A DNA stretch of 64,000 nt from Isoetes taiwanensis. Lineage: Eukaryota; Streptophyta; Lycopodiopsida; Isoetales; Isoetaceae. A program made the position numbers and the translations under genes. Location of the stretch: contig JAJEKV010000190.1 of the NCBI GenBank assembly GCA_021234155.1, positions 1-64,000 of the forward strand, given 5' to 3'. The notes under the pieces are model-generated. The model had not been told where the DNA came from, did not search any database, and was given only the letters and a program-made list of their open reading frames with translations. Of the stretch, positions 22,592 through 34,701 are shown one piece after another (within the stretch, counting starts at the first letter, position 1; each line of letters starts with the position of its first letter).

Positions 22592-25560
22592 TCGCATGTT
22601 TTATACTTAATCTCTCATGTACAAATAGTTTATTTGTGTATCTCGAGCCCACAATATTATATAACTTTCATGAAGAAATTTATGAAATGGAATTTAAACT
22701 ATACTAATTAGTAAACTTGGCTTAATCTAAGTAACAAAAGGTACAACATTCATTAAATTCTAGCTATCCGTGTTAGCTCTATACAACTATTATGACGATC
22801 TTTAACTATTGATTCTTTGATTTTATTCATCGATGTCGCTAAAACAAGGCAAAAAGAAAACATTGTCACTTTGCCCCATCCCTAGAGGCAACTTAAATTT
22901 CACCTATATATGTTCCTTCCAGCTTTGATTGATTGATTGAGCAACAATTGAGACCAGTGGAAAAAATTAAGGAACTTTTTATATCCAAAGTGGTGAAATA
23001 GACTTGGCTAAAGCATGCTAAAAGTTGAGGCTGAAGCATCAACAACAAAACTTTAAAATTTTGTGACTTGTACTTTCTTACTGCCATTAAACTTTTTTTA
23101 TTAGAAAATAAAAAATCTTCTATCGCTTGACTATTTTGGTACCCAATTCAATATCCAAATATTAACTAAGCATAGTAGGAAACAAAGGTTAGTAGACTAA
23201 TTTAGCTTAAAGTACGCCAAACTTCGGAATTTAAAAGCTTTCAAGTTTTGGCAAACTTTCCAACTTTTGGCACTTATACTTTTCTAAGATTAGCCAAAAG
23301 TCCATGAAATGGAAGTGGGACGAAATAGACTTTGGCTAATATTTTCTTTTTTTAACCCAAAAGGGACATAGTTTAATTTCATTTTTTCCAAACAAGGTTA
23401 AAATTTCCGCATTTGGCTAAGTTTAGCCACTAATTTTTTTTTCCCCTCGATTGAGACACTAGAGTATGAGAAGGCATTTGTTAATTGCGCCTTTTGTATA
23501 GTTCATCACATTCCCAGAGAAGGGTATACTTATAACCATTAACATTCTCGACATAGGAGGAATATTGGAAATGGCTAATGGTAATGGGTAAAAAGTTATG
23601 GCTAAAATTCCAAATGACGATTTTTTTTTAGACCTTTACCAAATTTGTATTAGAGTTAATTTATTTTTTCAAGAAAAATAATAATTTAGCCATTTCAAAA
23701 GGGGAATTCCGATATCTAGGGTTTAGCCGATCATCTCGCAAGATGGCATATTGAATCGCCTTCTCTAAAAGTTGATTAGGCATACCCTAATCAATTCAAA
23801 TAGCCGCTCAATCTTTTTGGGAATTGAAGACTTTAAGGCTTTTAAGTAGTAGTGGATTTGCCCTGCAATTGTTGACACTTATACGACCTCCTGCAACTGG
23901 GTTAGCCATTTGATGCATTTGGCTTAACTTAAATATGTGTGCTTCTTCAAATGGTATTGTTTGTTCCTTTATGAAGTGTACTTTGAACATCTTTATTATC
24001 CTTTTGTAATAGAAACATATTGAATCATTGTCACTATGTACTAATGAGTGTCTAATTTGAGTTAAGTTGCAATTCTTAGCTACAACCAAAAAAAAAGTTC
24101 ACGGGACATAAGAAATTAATATCATATAAATTTTACATTTCAAAATTAAGTGCGAAGATGACTAAATGAGCTTTATTTTATCAAATTTTGCTAAAATGAA
24201 ATCTACTTAACCTTTGTTTTCCATAGATCTAGCTAACTTTAATTTGAATAGGAAACATTTATAGTCCTTAAAATTTACTTCATGGCGACAAGAGTACTAC
24301 CTTTCAATATGATACAGAGGTCATTGAGAGGGAGTGTATTTACAAAGACGCCCACAAGATGCATTTAAAGCTATGGCCTTTTTACACCTCCATGTCACCA
24401 TTGTCAATTGCATTCTTGATCATTGGTCGCCTTGGTTGTATGAACTAAAACGTAAGCAGTGAACCAAATCACCCACTCAAACCATCATTTTCTTAGTGGC
24501 ATCCATTTGAATGCAATATGGCTTCCTTTGTTTTGGATGAACAAATAATTGCAAAATGGTCCTTACCTATTCCATAACTTTTTCTTTGATTAACCAAGAT
24601 AGACCAATTTTGAACTTTATGATGATAAAGAATTTAATTCAATTCAATTCACTATGCCGATTTCGCGGATTTAATTGCACTATGATATAGTGATTCCTCC
24701 CTGTATTTAGGGAGATATGATCCCAAGCCCTGCTCGTGCAAAGCGGACGAGAAGTAGGAGAAAATGGTGACCCTTATAAAGACTTATGGGCTATGGAACA
24801 AATTGAAGATGATTTTTGCAGCTAAATGAGAGGATCATTTTGATATAACTTCAAAACTCATGTTGCAGCTTTATGGGCCATACACCTCTTTGATTTAGAT
24901 GAGCGGAAACAGCCTTTCACATCGCAAGGTGTTGATCCATTGGAGTTCACGCTGATATGAGTCTAAATTAAAATTGAAAATTTCAAATTTTCTCCAAAGC
25001 TATTTATCTAACTCTTTGTTATAGTCTTTAGACACCTTTAATTTTGTGTATCCTTAAGTTGTGTTCATTTTCTTCTTCCCTAGGGATTAGTAAGTAACTA
25101 CAAAGGTTTATTTTATTTTTTTGTTGTTATTGTATATTGATGTAAGTTTTTTTGCATGTAATAGCGAAAGCAATAACAAGGTGATGCCAATAATGAGGGA
25201 TTCCATATGAATGGAAAAAATCAAAATTAGGTAAAAATCTGAAATGGGTTTCCTTTCTAGAATGGGACAAATTTGATGCGCCATTCTTCAAATATTTCAT
25301 CTTACTCATCATATTTAGACCTAGGATTATATATCAAGGCAAGTGGATGTCCATTGTTCCTTTCTCTTATAACTCAGAATAGTTCCATTACATAGGGTCT
25401 CGATGGGCCCTTCAAGGCCCTGGAGAGCAAGTTAATTTATTAATAATAATAATAATATCCGCTTTTAATATTGTCCGGATGCAACTGATCTTCATATCTC
25501 CAGACAACTGGGATCTTCAAAGGAAGGCAAAAGGGTCTTTATATCTCAAAGAATATCCAT
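22592..25560. other. AT-rich intergenic DNA
   Basis: No gene is recognised. A small open stretch at about 24840-24960 on the plus strand (HVAALWAIHLFDLDERKQPF) is protein-like but isolated. Between about 23.2 and 23.7 kb the phrase TTTGGCTAA / TTAGCCA recurs on both strands, which suggests an eroded repeat. Confidence 0.45.
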
Positions 25561-26689
25561 TATGTTCTTTTCAAAGGATATTCAAATACAACTCAATATG
25601 AAAAAAAATGGAACTTTGTCTCTTTTCTTTTTTCTTTTTTTCTTTTTACCCCTTTTTTTCCCCTCATCTCAAAGATTCAAAGGAAGTGGGGGAACCCTTT
25701 TGGTTGTCCAAAGAGCAAACCCTAGGCGAAGAAGCTTGTGGTATTTGAAGAATGTGCTAAGAATATACGGGTATGAATGGCATAAATGAATGCTTGAGAG
25801 GAATAAGAGGAGCATATTCTAAATGGAGGGTGAGAGTCCGGTCCGGCATTTTTTTCTAAAATGGGTTCCTCTAAATATGTGGGAACTCTTCAACTTGTAT
25901 GTCCAACAATTGAAGAGCTACTCATTTGAATGGCCGACCGTTAATCCAAAACTTGAAGCTTTATATACCATAGCCAGCCTGCCATCCTAAGAATGGCTAC
26001 ATCCAAAAGAAATACAAATCACAAGTTCAGGTTTTCTTATCCCATATCCTTTTTATCTTCCCATCTCCCTTTTTCTTCGGGCCCTAAGCATGACCGGCAA
26101 TAGTGATAAATATTAAAGCTGGAGGAAAGGGACAATACAATAACCGATATTTCTAAAGGGGTATGGAGATCGATAGGTTTTGGATTTGGTTGCGTAACTT
26201 TGGGCCCCTAAATCGGCCGGAGTTGCTTGAGTTAATTATCACAATCAAGCCCTTGCTTTTTGCAAAATACAAACATCCACCCCGTAGCTGTAGTCGCACG
26301 CAAATGATGCCGCAGAGAATAAACTTGTATCTAAGCAAATGCCTTTTGATAAATGCTTGCATGCCCTCTCGCTTAGAGGGCAACTCCCCGCCACGAACTT
26401 GTTTTTTTCTTTTTTTTTTTTTTTTTTTCTAAGACATTTGATCTAAATTTAAAACAACAAAATAAAGGCTTGAGCCTTAAAACCATTGGGCAATCTTTAA
26501 TGGAATGTGCAAGTAACATACATATAGAAGTCACACATATTTTTAGCCTTATTTTGTTATTGAATTGCCTCGTGAAAACCATAAGATATCCAAAGACAAA
26601 TATAGATTTAGGATCCTATAGTTTTTGTCCCGCTTAGAGAAATTTCTCGTGATCTTAACAATATTCTTCAAAGGATATTTGTAATGTTT
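25561..26689. other. Intergenic DNA with a 19-base T run
   Basis: AT-rich sequence. T runs at 26402-26408 and 26410-26428 could be the poly(A) tail of a minus-strand retroposon, but no source sequence is recognised to the left. Open frames here are short and overlap on both strands. Confidence 0.45.
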
Positions 26690-28060
26690 ATATATGCATC
26701 TCCCTCTAGTCTAACACATGTGAACATACATTTTTGTCGGTAGATCAAAAAAACTCCAACAGAGGAAGGGATGGAGGGAAGGGAGTTCAAGGAGGTGAAC
26801 CCTCTGAAGTTTTCCTTTCGACATACTAAAAATTTCTTCAAGAACGCCAACGTCTTGAAAGTTCTAGCCCTCGCCTTTGAAGAAGTGGTCACCCCGGTAA
26901 TCGGGAGAACTTAACATATACTTTCTCACAAGCACCTCCTGAAATAAGACCCCAGAATCCTCATAGTGCATGCCCCGAGGCAATCGCAGATAAACTGACC
27001 GGCGAAGTCAATATCCTTGGCCCGTGTAATGCACTATAGGGTCGCCCCGCCCCTGTCCCCGAGCTTGCCAGCTTTTCCATTGATTCCACATGGATTGGAA
27101 CAGAAAAAGATATCCTCCGCATGAAGATCTATCGCTTGAAGTCTTTGGGCTGCTTACCACACCGCTTTTGGCCCGAAGTCAAATTTGAGGGCCCTAGTAT
27201 GTAAATGCCTAGAAGGAAAAGATGATTCGGTCATAAATTTTATTCAATGTTGTTTTTGCCATCTTTTTCTCCTCGACCCAGGTACCCAAACCCAATCATA
27301 TTTTGCAAAGTGGGCACGTGAGGCACCACCACCAACACCACCATCAAGTATTAGCCTCCTCACGCTGTGGAGAGGCCACCGGAATTGCAGGGAGGACTAG
27401 GCCGTGGACTAGGAGGTCGAGGGCTTCATCTTCTTTGTTTCCTTTGGAGTGCCCTCAACATCCGATGTGCCATGCCTATGTTTTTCGCTCTTCTTCTTTT
27501 TCCTCCTCCTTTTTTCTTCCCCGCCCCTTCCTTTGCACTACCTTCCGCCCCTCCTCTTCCTTTCCTTCTCCTTCTTGCTAGATTTCTGCTTTCTTTTCCA
27601 TCCTTTTCCCCTTCTTGCTTCCCCTTCCTCTTTGTCCTTCTTTTCCTTTTGATGTTTTTTGCAACTTTTTGCTTCTGATTTTAACCTCTTCATCAAGATC
27701 AAGAGGAGTCCTTCTCGTGAGCAGAACCTCCCTTGACAAGACGCAGTCTTAGTTTCTTCTGAGCTCAAACCAAGCAAAGGTCCACTGGGTTAAGGGTTCC
27801 TCAGCTAGAAGTTCAAGGCCTTTACAACCAAATAAGGAGAATTCTTCACTGCCTCATCTCGACCATCCCCTTTAAATTCCCTCGGACATGGCCTTGTATG
27901 GGTTCCGCCTTCCTCAAGAAGCCCTTGTAAGTGGGAAGAGCCCATCCCCGCTAAGCTTAGCAGTGAGCCACCGGAGCATGGAAATATCTGCGACATCATT
28001 CTTGTAGAATCGCCACCCACATAGTGTTTATCTTTACGCCCCTCCGTGTTCAACAACTAC
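26690..28060 (-). pseudogene. Degenerate charged coding block, gag-like, minus strand
   Basis: Reading leftward, a first frame (28056-27805) gives an ordinary protein segment. A second (27777-27440, continuing in the same frame below 27538) gives a strongly Lys/Glu/Arg-rich segment with runs such as KKHQKEKKDKEEGEARRGKG. A third area (about 27010-26690) reads KDIDFAGQFICDCLGA and then, after shifts, KTLAFLKKFLVCRKENFRGF. The charge pattern fits a retrotransposon capsid or nucleic-acid-binding protein, but no zinc knuckle or pol domain is visible. The pyrimidine-rich plus-strand frames at 27303-27678 are shadows of this block. A host gene remnant is the alternative. Confidence 0.35.
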
Positions 28061-28289
28061 GGAGCCACCCTCACTACCGCTCTTGAGAGTCCGCCCTCAT
28101 GTTAATGATAATGCCCTACCGGTAAACTCTTCCCTTCGCGGTTGTCGACATCTCCTTTGTAAGTAAACATAACTTCTTTCTCGTGTCACCCTTCAACCCG
28201 AAGGAGCGTATGCTCATCCTCATTATCTCCATGCACCAGCCCGCTCATTCAAAGAGAAACGGGCACCTCCGACCGAATGTTGTTTCTCG

Positions 28290-29290
28290 CATCAAACACA
28301 AATACCGAAAACGGCGATGCACATCGTGCAAATAGAACTAATAGTCTCATTGATTATCAAAACACAAATGCAGCCTTTCGTGATGCAAATAGCCACCAAG
28401 ATCGCTTGCCTTTCATCAGCTTGGGCATCACGCCCTCGTGAAAACAGATGGACATCCTGCCTCGAAATGTTACCTCGTTGGAAACGAGGCACCGCCTTCC
28501 ATTGTTGTGTCTACTATTTGTAAAGAAATCGACATCTCGTAAAACAAATGACATGATGAGTCGAAGAGGGCCAACGCGAATTGCCCCGGAGGGCTTCTGT
28601 TCACTTGGCCCTCACGATGTAAATTGCTCGCCACCATACGCGCGCGGAGAGTCGGTGATAATGATTATCATGTTCATTTGCCGAGATGTTCAGTTTTTGC
28701 AACAGTAGACACAACAATGGAAGGCAGCCTCACTGTACCGTAAGGTGATGCACAAACCGTAAGACAGCCCGCATTCCCGCCAAGCCGCACTTTTGTTGGT
28801 TCCTCATGATGCAAATGGTGCCACGTCAGCCATTTGCATCGCGGAGAGTCGCATTGTTGCGTCTACTATTTGCAAAGAATTGATGTCTCGTGAAAACAAA
28901 ATGGACATGATGACGAGAACAATGCATAATGTTCAAAATCCTCACGATGCATAAGGGAGCCACGCCATTTGTATCGCGGAGGGCCAACATCAGTCAGAAA
29001 ACCGGACGCTGCCTATGAGTAATAATGTAGTCTACACGCATGCAAATGGCGCCACTCGCGCTATTTGCATCCGGGTCGCATGGTTGCTCACGAAGGCAGC
29101 CCGCCTCCGTTGATTGACCTTGTGTTGGCCCTCAAGATGCAAAATGGCGTAAGAGCCGTGATTGTTGTGGCGCCATTTGCATCTCGAGCCGCATGGTTGT
29201 TCAATGCAGGAAGCCCGCCTTTGGTTACGAGCCGGAGGGAAAATCGTGTCACCTGGGCCATTTCCATCTCGAAGCCGTATTGTTGTTTTG
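28290..29290. repeat. Degenerate array with ATGCAAAT / ATTTGCAT palindromic pairs
   Basis: Phrases such as GATGCAAATGG...GCCACG...CCATTTGCATC recur at about 28810-28840, 29040-29070 and 29135-29185. A longer phrase (TTGTTG[T/C]GTCTACTATTTG, then GACATCTCGTAAAACAAAT or a variant) appears at about 28500-28560 and 28855-28915. The units face each other in places, so short hairpins can form. The many 60-90-residue open frames here follow from the repeats and overlap on both strands. Confidence 0.55.
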
Positions 29291-29547
29291 TTTATTCCTA
29301 TTTATTGTCCGGAACCAAACATGCATCCTTAGGACCTAGACATTGTGGCAGTAAATGCAGAATCTAAGAGTCAGCCTTAGCTTGAGATCAAAATAAACAA
29401 AACATACCTTGAGCCTTGAAGGGCACCGGCTATGACTTCGATCTCTTTTGTAGTTCCCATTTTTGCCTGAACTCTAGGCGCTTAGAGAGAATGTATGTTC
29501 GGGTCGACAGGCAAGAAAAATTGCAAATGGAAGGCCGACCGACTTCA

Positions 29548-29702
29548 ATCGGGCGCTTGGCTGAAAACAAGTATGTGACAAGGCGTAGGGTCAAATGGCA
29601 ATCGGGCATCCGTCGAAACAAGTATGTGACAAGGCGTTAGGGTCAAATGGCACCGGGCGCGGGTCGAAACAAGTCCAGAATAAGGTGCTAGGTCAAATGG
29701 GC
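29548..29702 (+). repeat. Tandem repeat, three units of 51-53 bases
   Basis: Units start at 29548, 29601 and 29652. Each contains a GGGCG/GGGCA head, GAAACAAGTATGTGACAAGG (changed in unit 3) and TAGGGTCAAATGGCA. A fourth, eroded unit may follow to about 29740. The repeats are direct with no unique spacers, so this is a minisatellite. Confidence 0.85.
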
Positions 29703-29772
29703 ACCAAGTAATGCTAGGCATTAGGTGCCGGGCGTAGAGAAGGCGCCGACGCCTGAAGTCTGGTGATTATAA

Positions 29773-30159
29773 ATGACGTGGCCTCCAATAAATACTAGCC
29801 GTCATCTCCACCGAAATGGCCCTCCGCCAGTTGCCTTTTCCGCCAAGTCGTCTTCCGTCTTCCACCAAATGTTCCCATTTCAAATGCCCATCCACGAAAT
29901 TTTGAATGTTCAAAAGCCAGCCAAATTTGAATTTCAAGCACCCGCCGCCCAAATTTTTGAATTTAAATGCGACACCAAATTTGAAAAATTTAAATGCCCA
30001 CCCAAATTTGAATTTTTCGTCCTCCTAAATGCTCCTTTGTTTGCCGGCCGCCCGAATAAATACGATGGTCCCAACCCATCTACAATCTTAGGTATTTTCG
30101 CCTCTTGTTGCATCGGTCGCCGCTATGCCATTCTTCGTGCTTTGGTACATCTTTTGTAA
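29773..30159 (+). repeat. AAATTTGAATTT-rich degenerate repeat
   Basis: Between about 29870 and 30015 the words CCAAATTTGAATTT and AATTTAAATGCCCA recur at irregular spacing. A 128-codon frame runs through the region and shows the repeat as KFEF / FEFK-type peptides. I regard the open frame as a product of the repeat and not as a gene. Confidence 0.5.
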
Positions 30160-31150
30160 GGCATATGCGTCCTGTTCGGCGAATGCTTCTTGGCAGGTGC
30201 TAGCAAGATCGGATCTTTGAGCGCCCAGACGATTCTAGTAGTTTAGAGCAGCATTTTTAGTTGAAGTTTCTGAGCCATTCCAATTTTTCGCTTCGCCAGT
30301 TTCCATTGAAATGGACCCCGAGCAACATCAAGTAAGTCTACCGCAGTTTAGGGAATGTGTTGTATAAGTCTTATTTCAAAGCCTATTCCTAATTTTTAAC
30401 ATTTCATGACCTCAATGAATCCTATTCTCACCGGGCCAAGAAAATTACCGAGTGTTATTGTTTGCAATGGGTTTGAGGAATGTTAATGGGGTGTTGTTGT
30501 TTTATGACCGCCTCATATTATTGACACGGTTTATCAATATGAGCAAGAAATGCATAAATATAGGCACCTCATTCATATCCTTCAATGGCCGGCATGACGC
30601 AATTTGTATCAATATTGGGTTTTATGGGGTGTTGTAATTAGAGGATATTAATGGGGTCCCTTGTTATGCATACCACCGCCCTATTGGCACATGTTTGAGC
30701 AAGAATGCATAAACATAGGCACCCTCAAAAATATTCTCTAGGAAAAATGCTCATGCCACTATAAACCCAATCCTCCATACAAAGGCCATGGGTCCATTTG
30801 CTTCTAATCCTAGCTGAATGGCTAACTTGGACATGTCATCTAATGTGCCATTTGGTGGCTCATCCACTTCAAATGGCTTTGGCGCCATTTAGTGGTCATA
30901 CCACAACATGGGTATAATGGCACCATGGCGCCATTTGGTGGTCGACGCCACACCTTAAAGTCACTTAAAGCCACTTTCAAATGGCACCATGGCCACAATT
31001 TGGTGGTCGCCATTACCACAATCAGATAAACATGCCAAGCGGCACTTTTTACCTCCAAAAAGTCCCAAAAAAAGACAAAAATCTATAATATGGCGCCTAT
31101 TTTGTCTCTGCTTTGTTGGCATGTTTTTTGCATTTGATATGTTGTTCTAA
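30160..31150. repeat. Short degenerate repeats, no gene
   Basis: The phrase GAGCAAGAA(A)TGCATAAA(T/C)ATAGGCACC occurs at about 30541 and 30694. The words GGCGCCATTT(A/G)GTGGTC and AATGGCACCATGG recur between 30850 and 31010 on both strands. No coding sequence is recognised. Confidence 0.5.
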
Positions 31151-31164
31151 ATTTTTTGTATTAA

Positions 31165-34115
31165 ATGCAAATTCCAGCCTCAGACAACTTGTTCGTTGGG
31201 AGGACAATTGTTGCTAGGGGCCATATTTTGAAAAGAACAACTCTTCATGGCAAGGATGTGGACCCTATGAATGTGGCAATAGAAGTGACAGAGTGTGGTT
31301 CCCCGCCATTGACCCGCCAAATTCCTTTAGGGAGGGGGGGAGATAACATTGAGAAGCAAGGGAACATTTATTGAGTGGCCAAGCCCTAAGTTGAGACAAA
31401 TAACTATTCCGCAATCGCATCTACTTGGTTTGTCATGCTACATTCTTGATTCCTCGTGATCGGGCCTAAATATTTGAGATAAATATAGTCTTTTGTGATC
31501 CTCGTAATCCCATGTACGATGAGTTCTTGGGGTATCAAAGGCCTGCCATGCTTGGGTAAACAGAGAGGCCTCCACCGCAAGTCTAATAACCCGAGAGTTG
31601 TGATGTTTTGCTTAGTGATGGTAGGACAGCCACAACATTTACAAGCTCGAAATGCACTTGAAGAGGATGACTTAGAAGGTGAATGTCCGGAAGTCGATGT
31701 TGAGAAGCAATTCAAGTTTAAAAGGAAATATACATATGTGAAGAGGGTCAAGAGGGAACCAAAGGGGATAGCAAGGAGGAGAGGATGTATGCTTCCAAGT
31801 CAATCAAGAGTACTTTAAAATCAACATGCTACAAGGAAGAATGTATCAAAAAACCGAAATGCCGAGAACAAGTACACGCCTTAACAAAAGAATTTTATAC
31901 TCAATCAAGCAGTGCAAGGATTACGCTTGTTTTTTATGTGTTGAGAGTAACTTATACAAGGCAATCGGGAGACGAAAAGTAGTGGTCTCTGGAGTGGAAT
32001 GTCGTTAATTCACATAGCGCCGTGGGTTTTAGGAGTTGCTCACCACGCTTTTATAATTGGAGGAAGAGGTTCGAAAGTTAGGTGGAAAACGCGAGCATGG
32101 TAATACAGTGCTCTAAGAAGCCTAGATCCAGGACCAAGAGGCTACGTAAAGTGTGTTTTGATACCTTTCATTTGTGAGAATGCTGAGAGGCATTCCACAT
32201 AGAAGCAAAAAAGGAAAGGATGATACAAGGGAGAATATTTGCAGACTTCCTTCTATCCTTAATAAGAAAAGCATACATAAAGAAGTAGGTGTCGTGGTGG
32301 AAGAATTGACAAGAAAGAGTGTAACCTTGCCCTCCTTTTACAATATTTGGAAGAAAGAATTTTCAGACGCCAACATAGCAAAAATACAAAGATTCTTCAA
32401 GCCGCAACATATATGTAGTCATCAAGCGTAAATTGGAAAGAACAAAACCTTTAATTCAACAAATGGGTACATATATATTGGAACAATGTTCCCAGAGGGA
32501 GTCAATATTGGTATTGGCGCATTATCACATCGCTCACCGAAAGTCACCTTTGCTTAATACATGACAAGATGGATCAGTCAAAACACTCACACCAAGAAGT
32601 CATCATCTCAAGAAAGTCCGCTTGGAGAGGGGATCGCTTAAAGAGCATCTTGATTCGATTGCATTGACACATGGTCATGGTGGACGAAGCTTATGGTCAT
32701 TTCTCTCTTGATCTTTGAAAGATGACTCAAACTTTCATGTTGGATCACTTTCTAGGATCCTACGCTATCTTGAGTTGCCGCATCGAAGACAAGTGTGGTG
32801 ATCTCGTGGAAGCGTAACTATAGATTGCAAATTGATGCAAGACGAAAAAGACACTCAACCATCAAGCAAAGATAAGCTAGCGAAACACAAGAGATGATGC
32901 CCTCATCTTCTAGTGCCAACTTAGAAGGCTTCAATCCTCTTCCTCAAACCCTACTTGCAGCTTGATAATGCATCGATCAAAATAAAAATAGATAATGCGG
33001 TTCTCATACCTCTCTTATTTGACATGGCTTAATGTATTCAATGAGATTCATGTTGGCTTTATGATGGTTGGGCACACTCATGATGATATTGATGCATTGT
33101 TTGGGAACTTTTCGACGTTAATGAGATCATTGGATGCTCTAACTTTGCCTGAGCTGCTTTGCTTGTTTAGAAAGTGCAATGCAAAGTCTTCTCTGCTCCA
33201 TATTTTGTGGATGAAGTTCCGTGATTGGAAAGGCTTTGTCAAGGGGTATATCCCTCAAAGGTCAATGTCTAATGTGCCATACGCACTCCATTACTATTCC
33301 GATTTAAAATGGATGGAAAATGGCCCATTATGCAATATAAGATGCGGCCAACCCATAAAGAGTGGATTCTAGAAAAAGGAATAAGAATGTGGAAGGAGGA
33401 TGAAAATGGTGAGCCAACATTACCAATAAGGGTGCCTAAAAATATCCCTCCAAGGAAGACATTAAAAGATCTCCCCGCCTTGCAGACAAAGACGAAATAC
33501 AGATTATTATGAAACTCCTTCCTCAAAAAAAATCAAGAAGAGAGTGTGTTTGCAACGGCAAAGATAAAGCAACTATGGATTACCGGACCGAGATTCTTTT
33601 ATGTTTGAAGATGTATCTTCATGACGCACCTCAAAATGATAACTTTTGTTAAGTGCATAAGGCAAGAACCTCTACAAGTCAGCTTTTACTCGAAGTCGCT
33701 AAGCCGCTGCTTGTTAGACCTTTTGCCTTCTTATTGTGGGCCGCCAGATGGGCCCCAAGGTTACCTATGGATGAGTTCGCCCTCATGCACGTGTTACAAA
33801 AGGTATGTTTGTTTTAGTCCGACTGAGACTATGAGACTCCAACGTGGTTGGGCTATACGTAAGAAGATGCCATCTTGGATCCGCAGAGTCTACCAATTAT
33901 GGTCATATTTATGTATCATGGTGGATGCCTATTCGCGGACTATACAAAATTGCATAACTAAAACATTGACGGACAATCCAATCCATCAAATCCATCAAGG
34001 TATGAGAAAGTTATATGTTATATATTATGCATGGGATGCAAAATGGCAAAAGACCAAGACTATTCATATTCCAAAATACATTGTTGACATGTGGGGACAT
34101 AGCATTAGCTAAAGG
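31165..34115 (+). pseudogene. DUF7869-domain (transposase-like) protein, broken
   Basis: The diagnostic core lies in the frame 32995-33372: VGFMMVGHTHDDIDALFGNF followed by LDALTLPELL. This matches the VGHTHEDID motif of DUF7869 proteins, a eukaryotic family with a transposase-like fold context. Just before it, in another frame, LQLDNAS (about 32955) fits the conserved L.LDN step. Upstream pieces (VCFDTFHL near 32150, FYNIWKKEF near 32338) suit the cysteine-containing N-terminal half. Downstream, HKEWILEKGIRMWKEDENGE (about 33350-33410) continues in a shifted frame, and a 163-codon frame (33621-34112) may hold the C-terminus or unrelated sequence. The frames at 31165-31374 and 31495-31818 precede it and may belong. 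At least five frame changes make it a pseudogene as written; flanking terminal repeats were not found. Confidence 0.7.
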
Positions 34116-34184
34116 TCAGCAATCTTACCATGTTCTCGATAATCATGTATGTAATTTCTCTTGTGACTATAATGGTAATGCATC

Positions 34185-34310
34185 AATATCTATATTTAGT
34201 TGGCATTTTTATGTAATCAAAGATTTTGGTATAATACTTAAGCATTATTGGTATAATACTTGTATAATACTCGCAAAGATTATTGATATAATACTTCAAC
34301 ATTATTGATC
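34185..34310 (+). repeat. TATAATACTT repeat
   Basis: The word ATAATACTT(A/G) and the phrase ATTATTG(A/G)TATAATACTT recur four to five times in about 110 bases. Confidence 0.6.
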
Positions 34311-34545
34311 CGGCAGCCTATAAATTCTTTCACCCTTGCTTTCACTTCACCCTTGTTCCGCCTTGTTCCTTGTGTGCTTCGTGTTCCTTGCACCTCCTTC
34401 CTTGTTTCTTATGCGTCTGTTCCTGTCTGTTCCTTTCTCTCTGCGTCTCCTTGTTCCTTGCTTTGTGGTCCTTTCTCTATGTTCCTTGCTCCTTGTTCCT
34501 TGTTTCTGTCTGCGTTCTGTTCCTTGTTCTTTGTTTGCTTTTGCA
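34311..34545 (+). repeat. Pyrimidine-rich (GTTCCTT)n-like low-complexity tract
   Basis: The plus strand is mostly C and T, with recurring CTTGTTCCTTG and CTGTTCCTT. Three overlapping Leu/Ser/Cys/Phe-rich open frames cover it, which is what a pyrimidine-rich tract gives by itself. Confidence 0.7.
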
Positions 34546-34701
34546 AATGATTAATCTCCTACACAATCCTCCCTAGACTACTCCTTAAAACCCGGCAAGC
34601 ATGCCCGCGATTCTTTGGGCCGACTCAAGATGAGTTGTTTGACCATTTTTGGAGGGAGGTTGGGCGCCAAATTCCCACCAAGGAGCTTGCAAGGTAGTTG
34701 A

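Noticed and set aside
26402-26428. SINE or processed pseudogene with poly(A) tail on the minus strand
   Set aside because: The T run is clear, but no source gene, internal promoter boxes or target duplication could be seen.
27303-27678. Three overlapping plus-strand frames rich in Ser, Pro, Leu and Phe
   Set aside because: They mirror a Lys/Glu-rich minus-strand frame and follow from the pyrimidine-rich plus strand.
29548-29702. CRISPR-like direct repeats
   Set aside because: The units are contiguous, 51-53 bases, without unique spacers or associated genes, in a plant-type sequence; this is a minisatellite.
29773-30159. 128-codon gene
   Set aside because: The frame is built on a degenerate AAATTTGAATTT repeat and shows no domain.
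34305-34554. Hydrophobic Cys/Leu/Phe-rich frames resembling membrane proteins
   Set aside because: Three frames of the same low-complexity pyrimidine tract overlap; the hydrophobicity is a composition effect.
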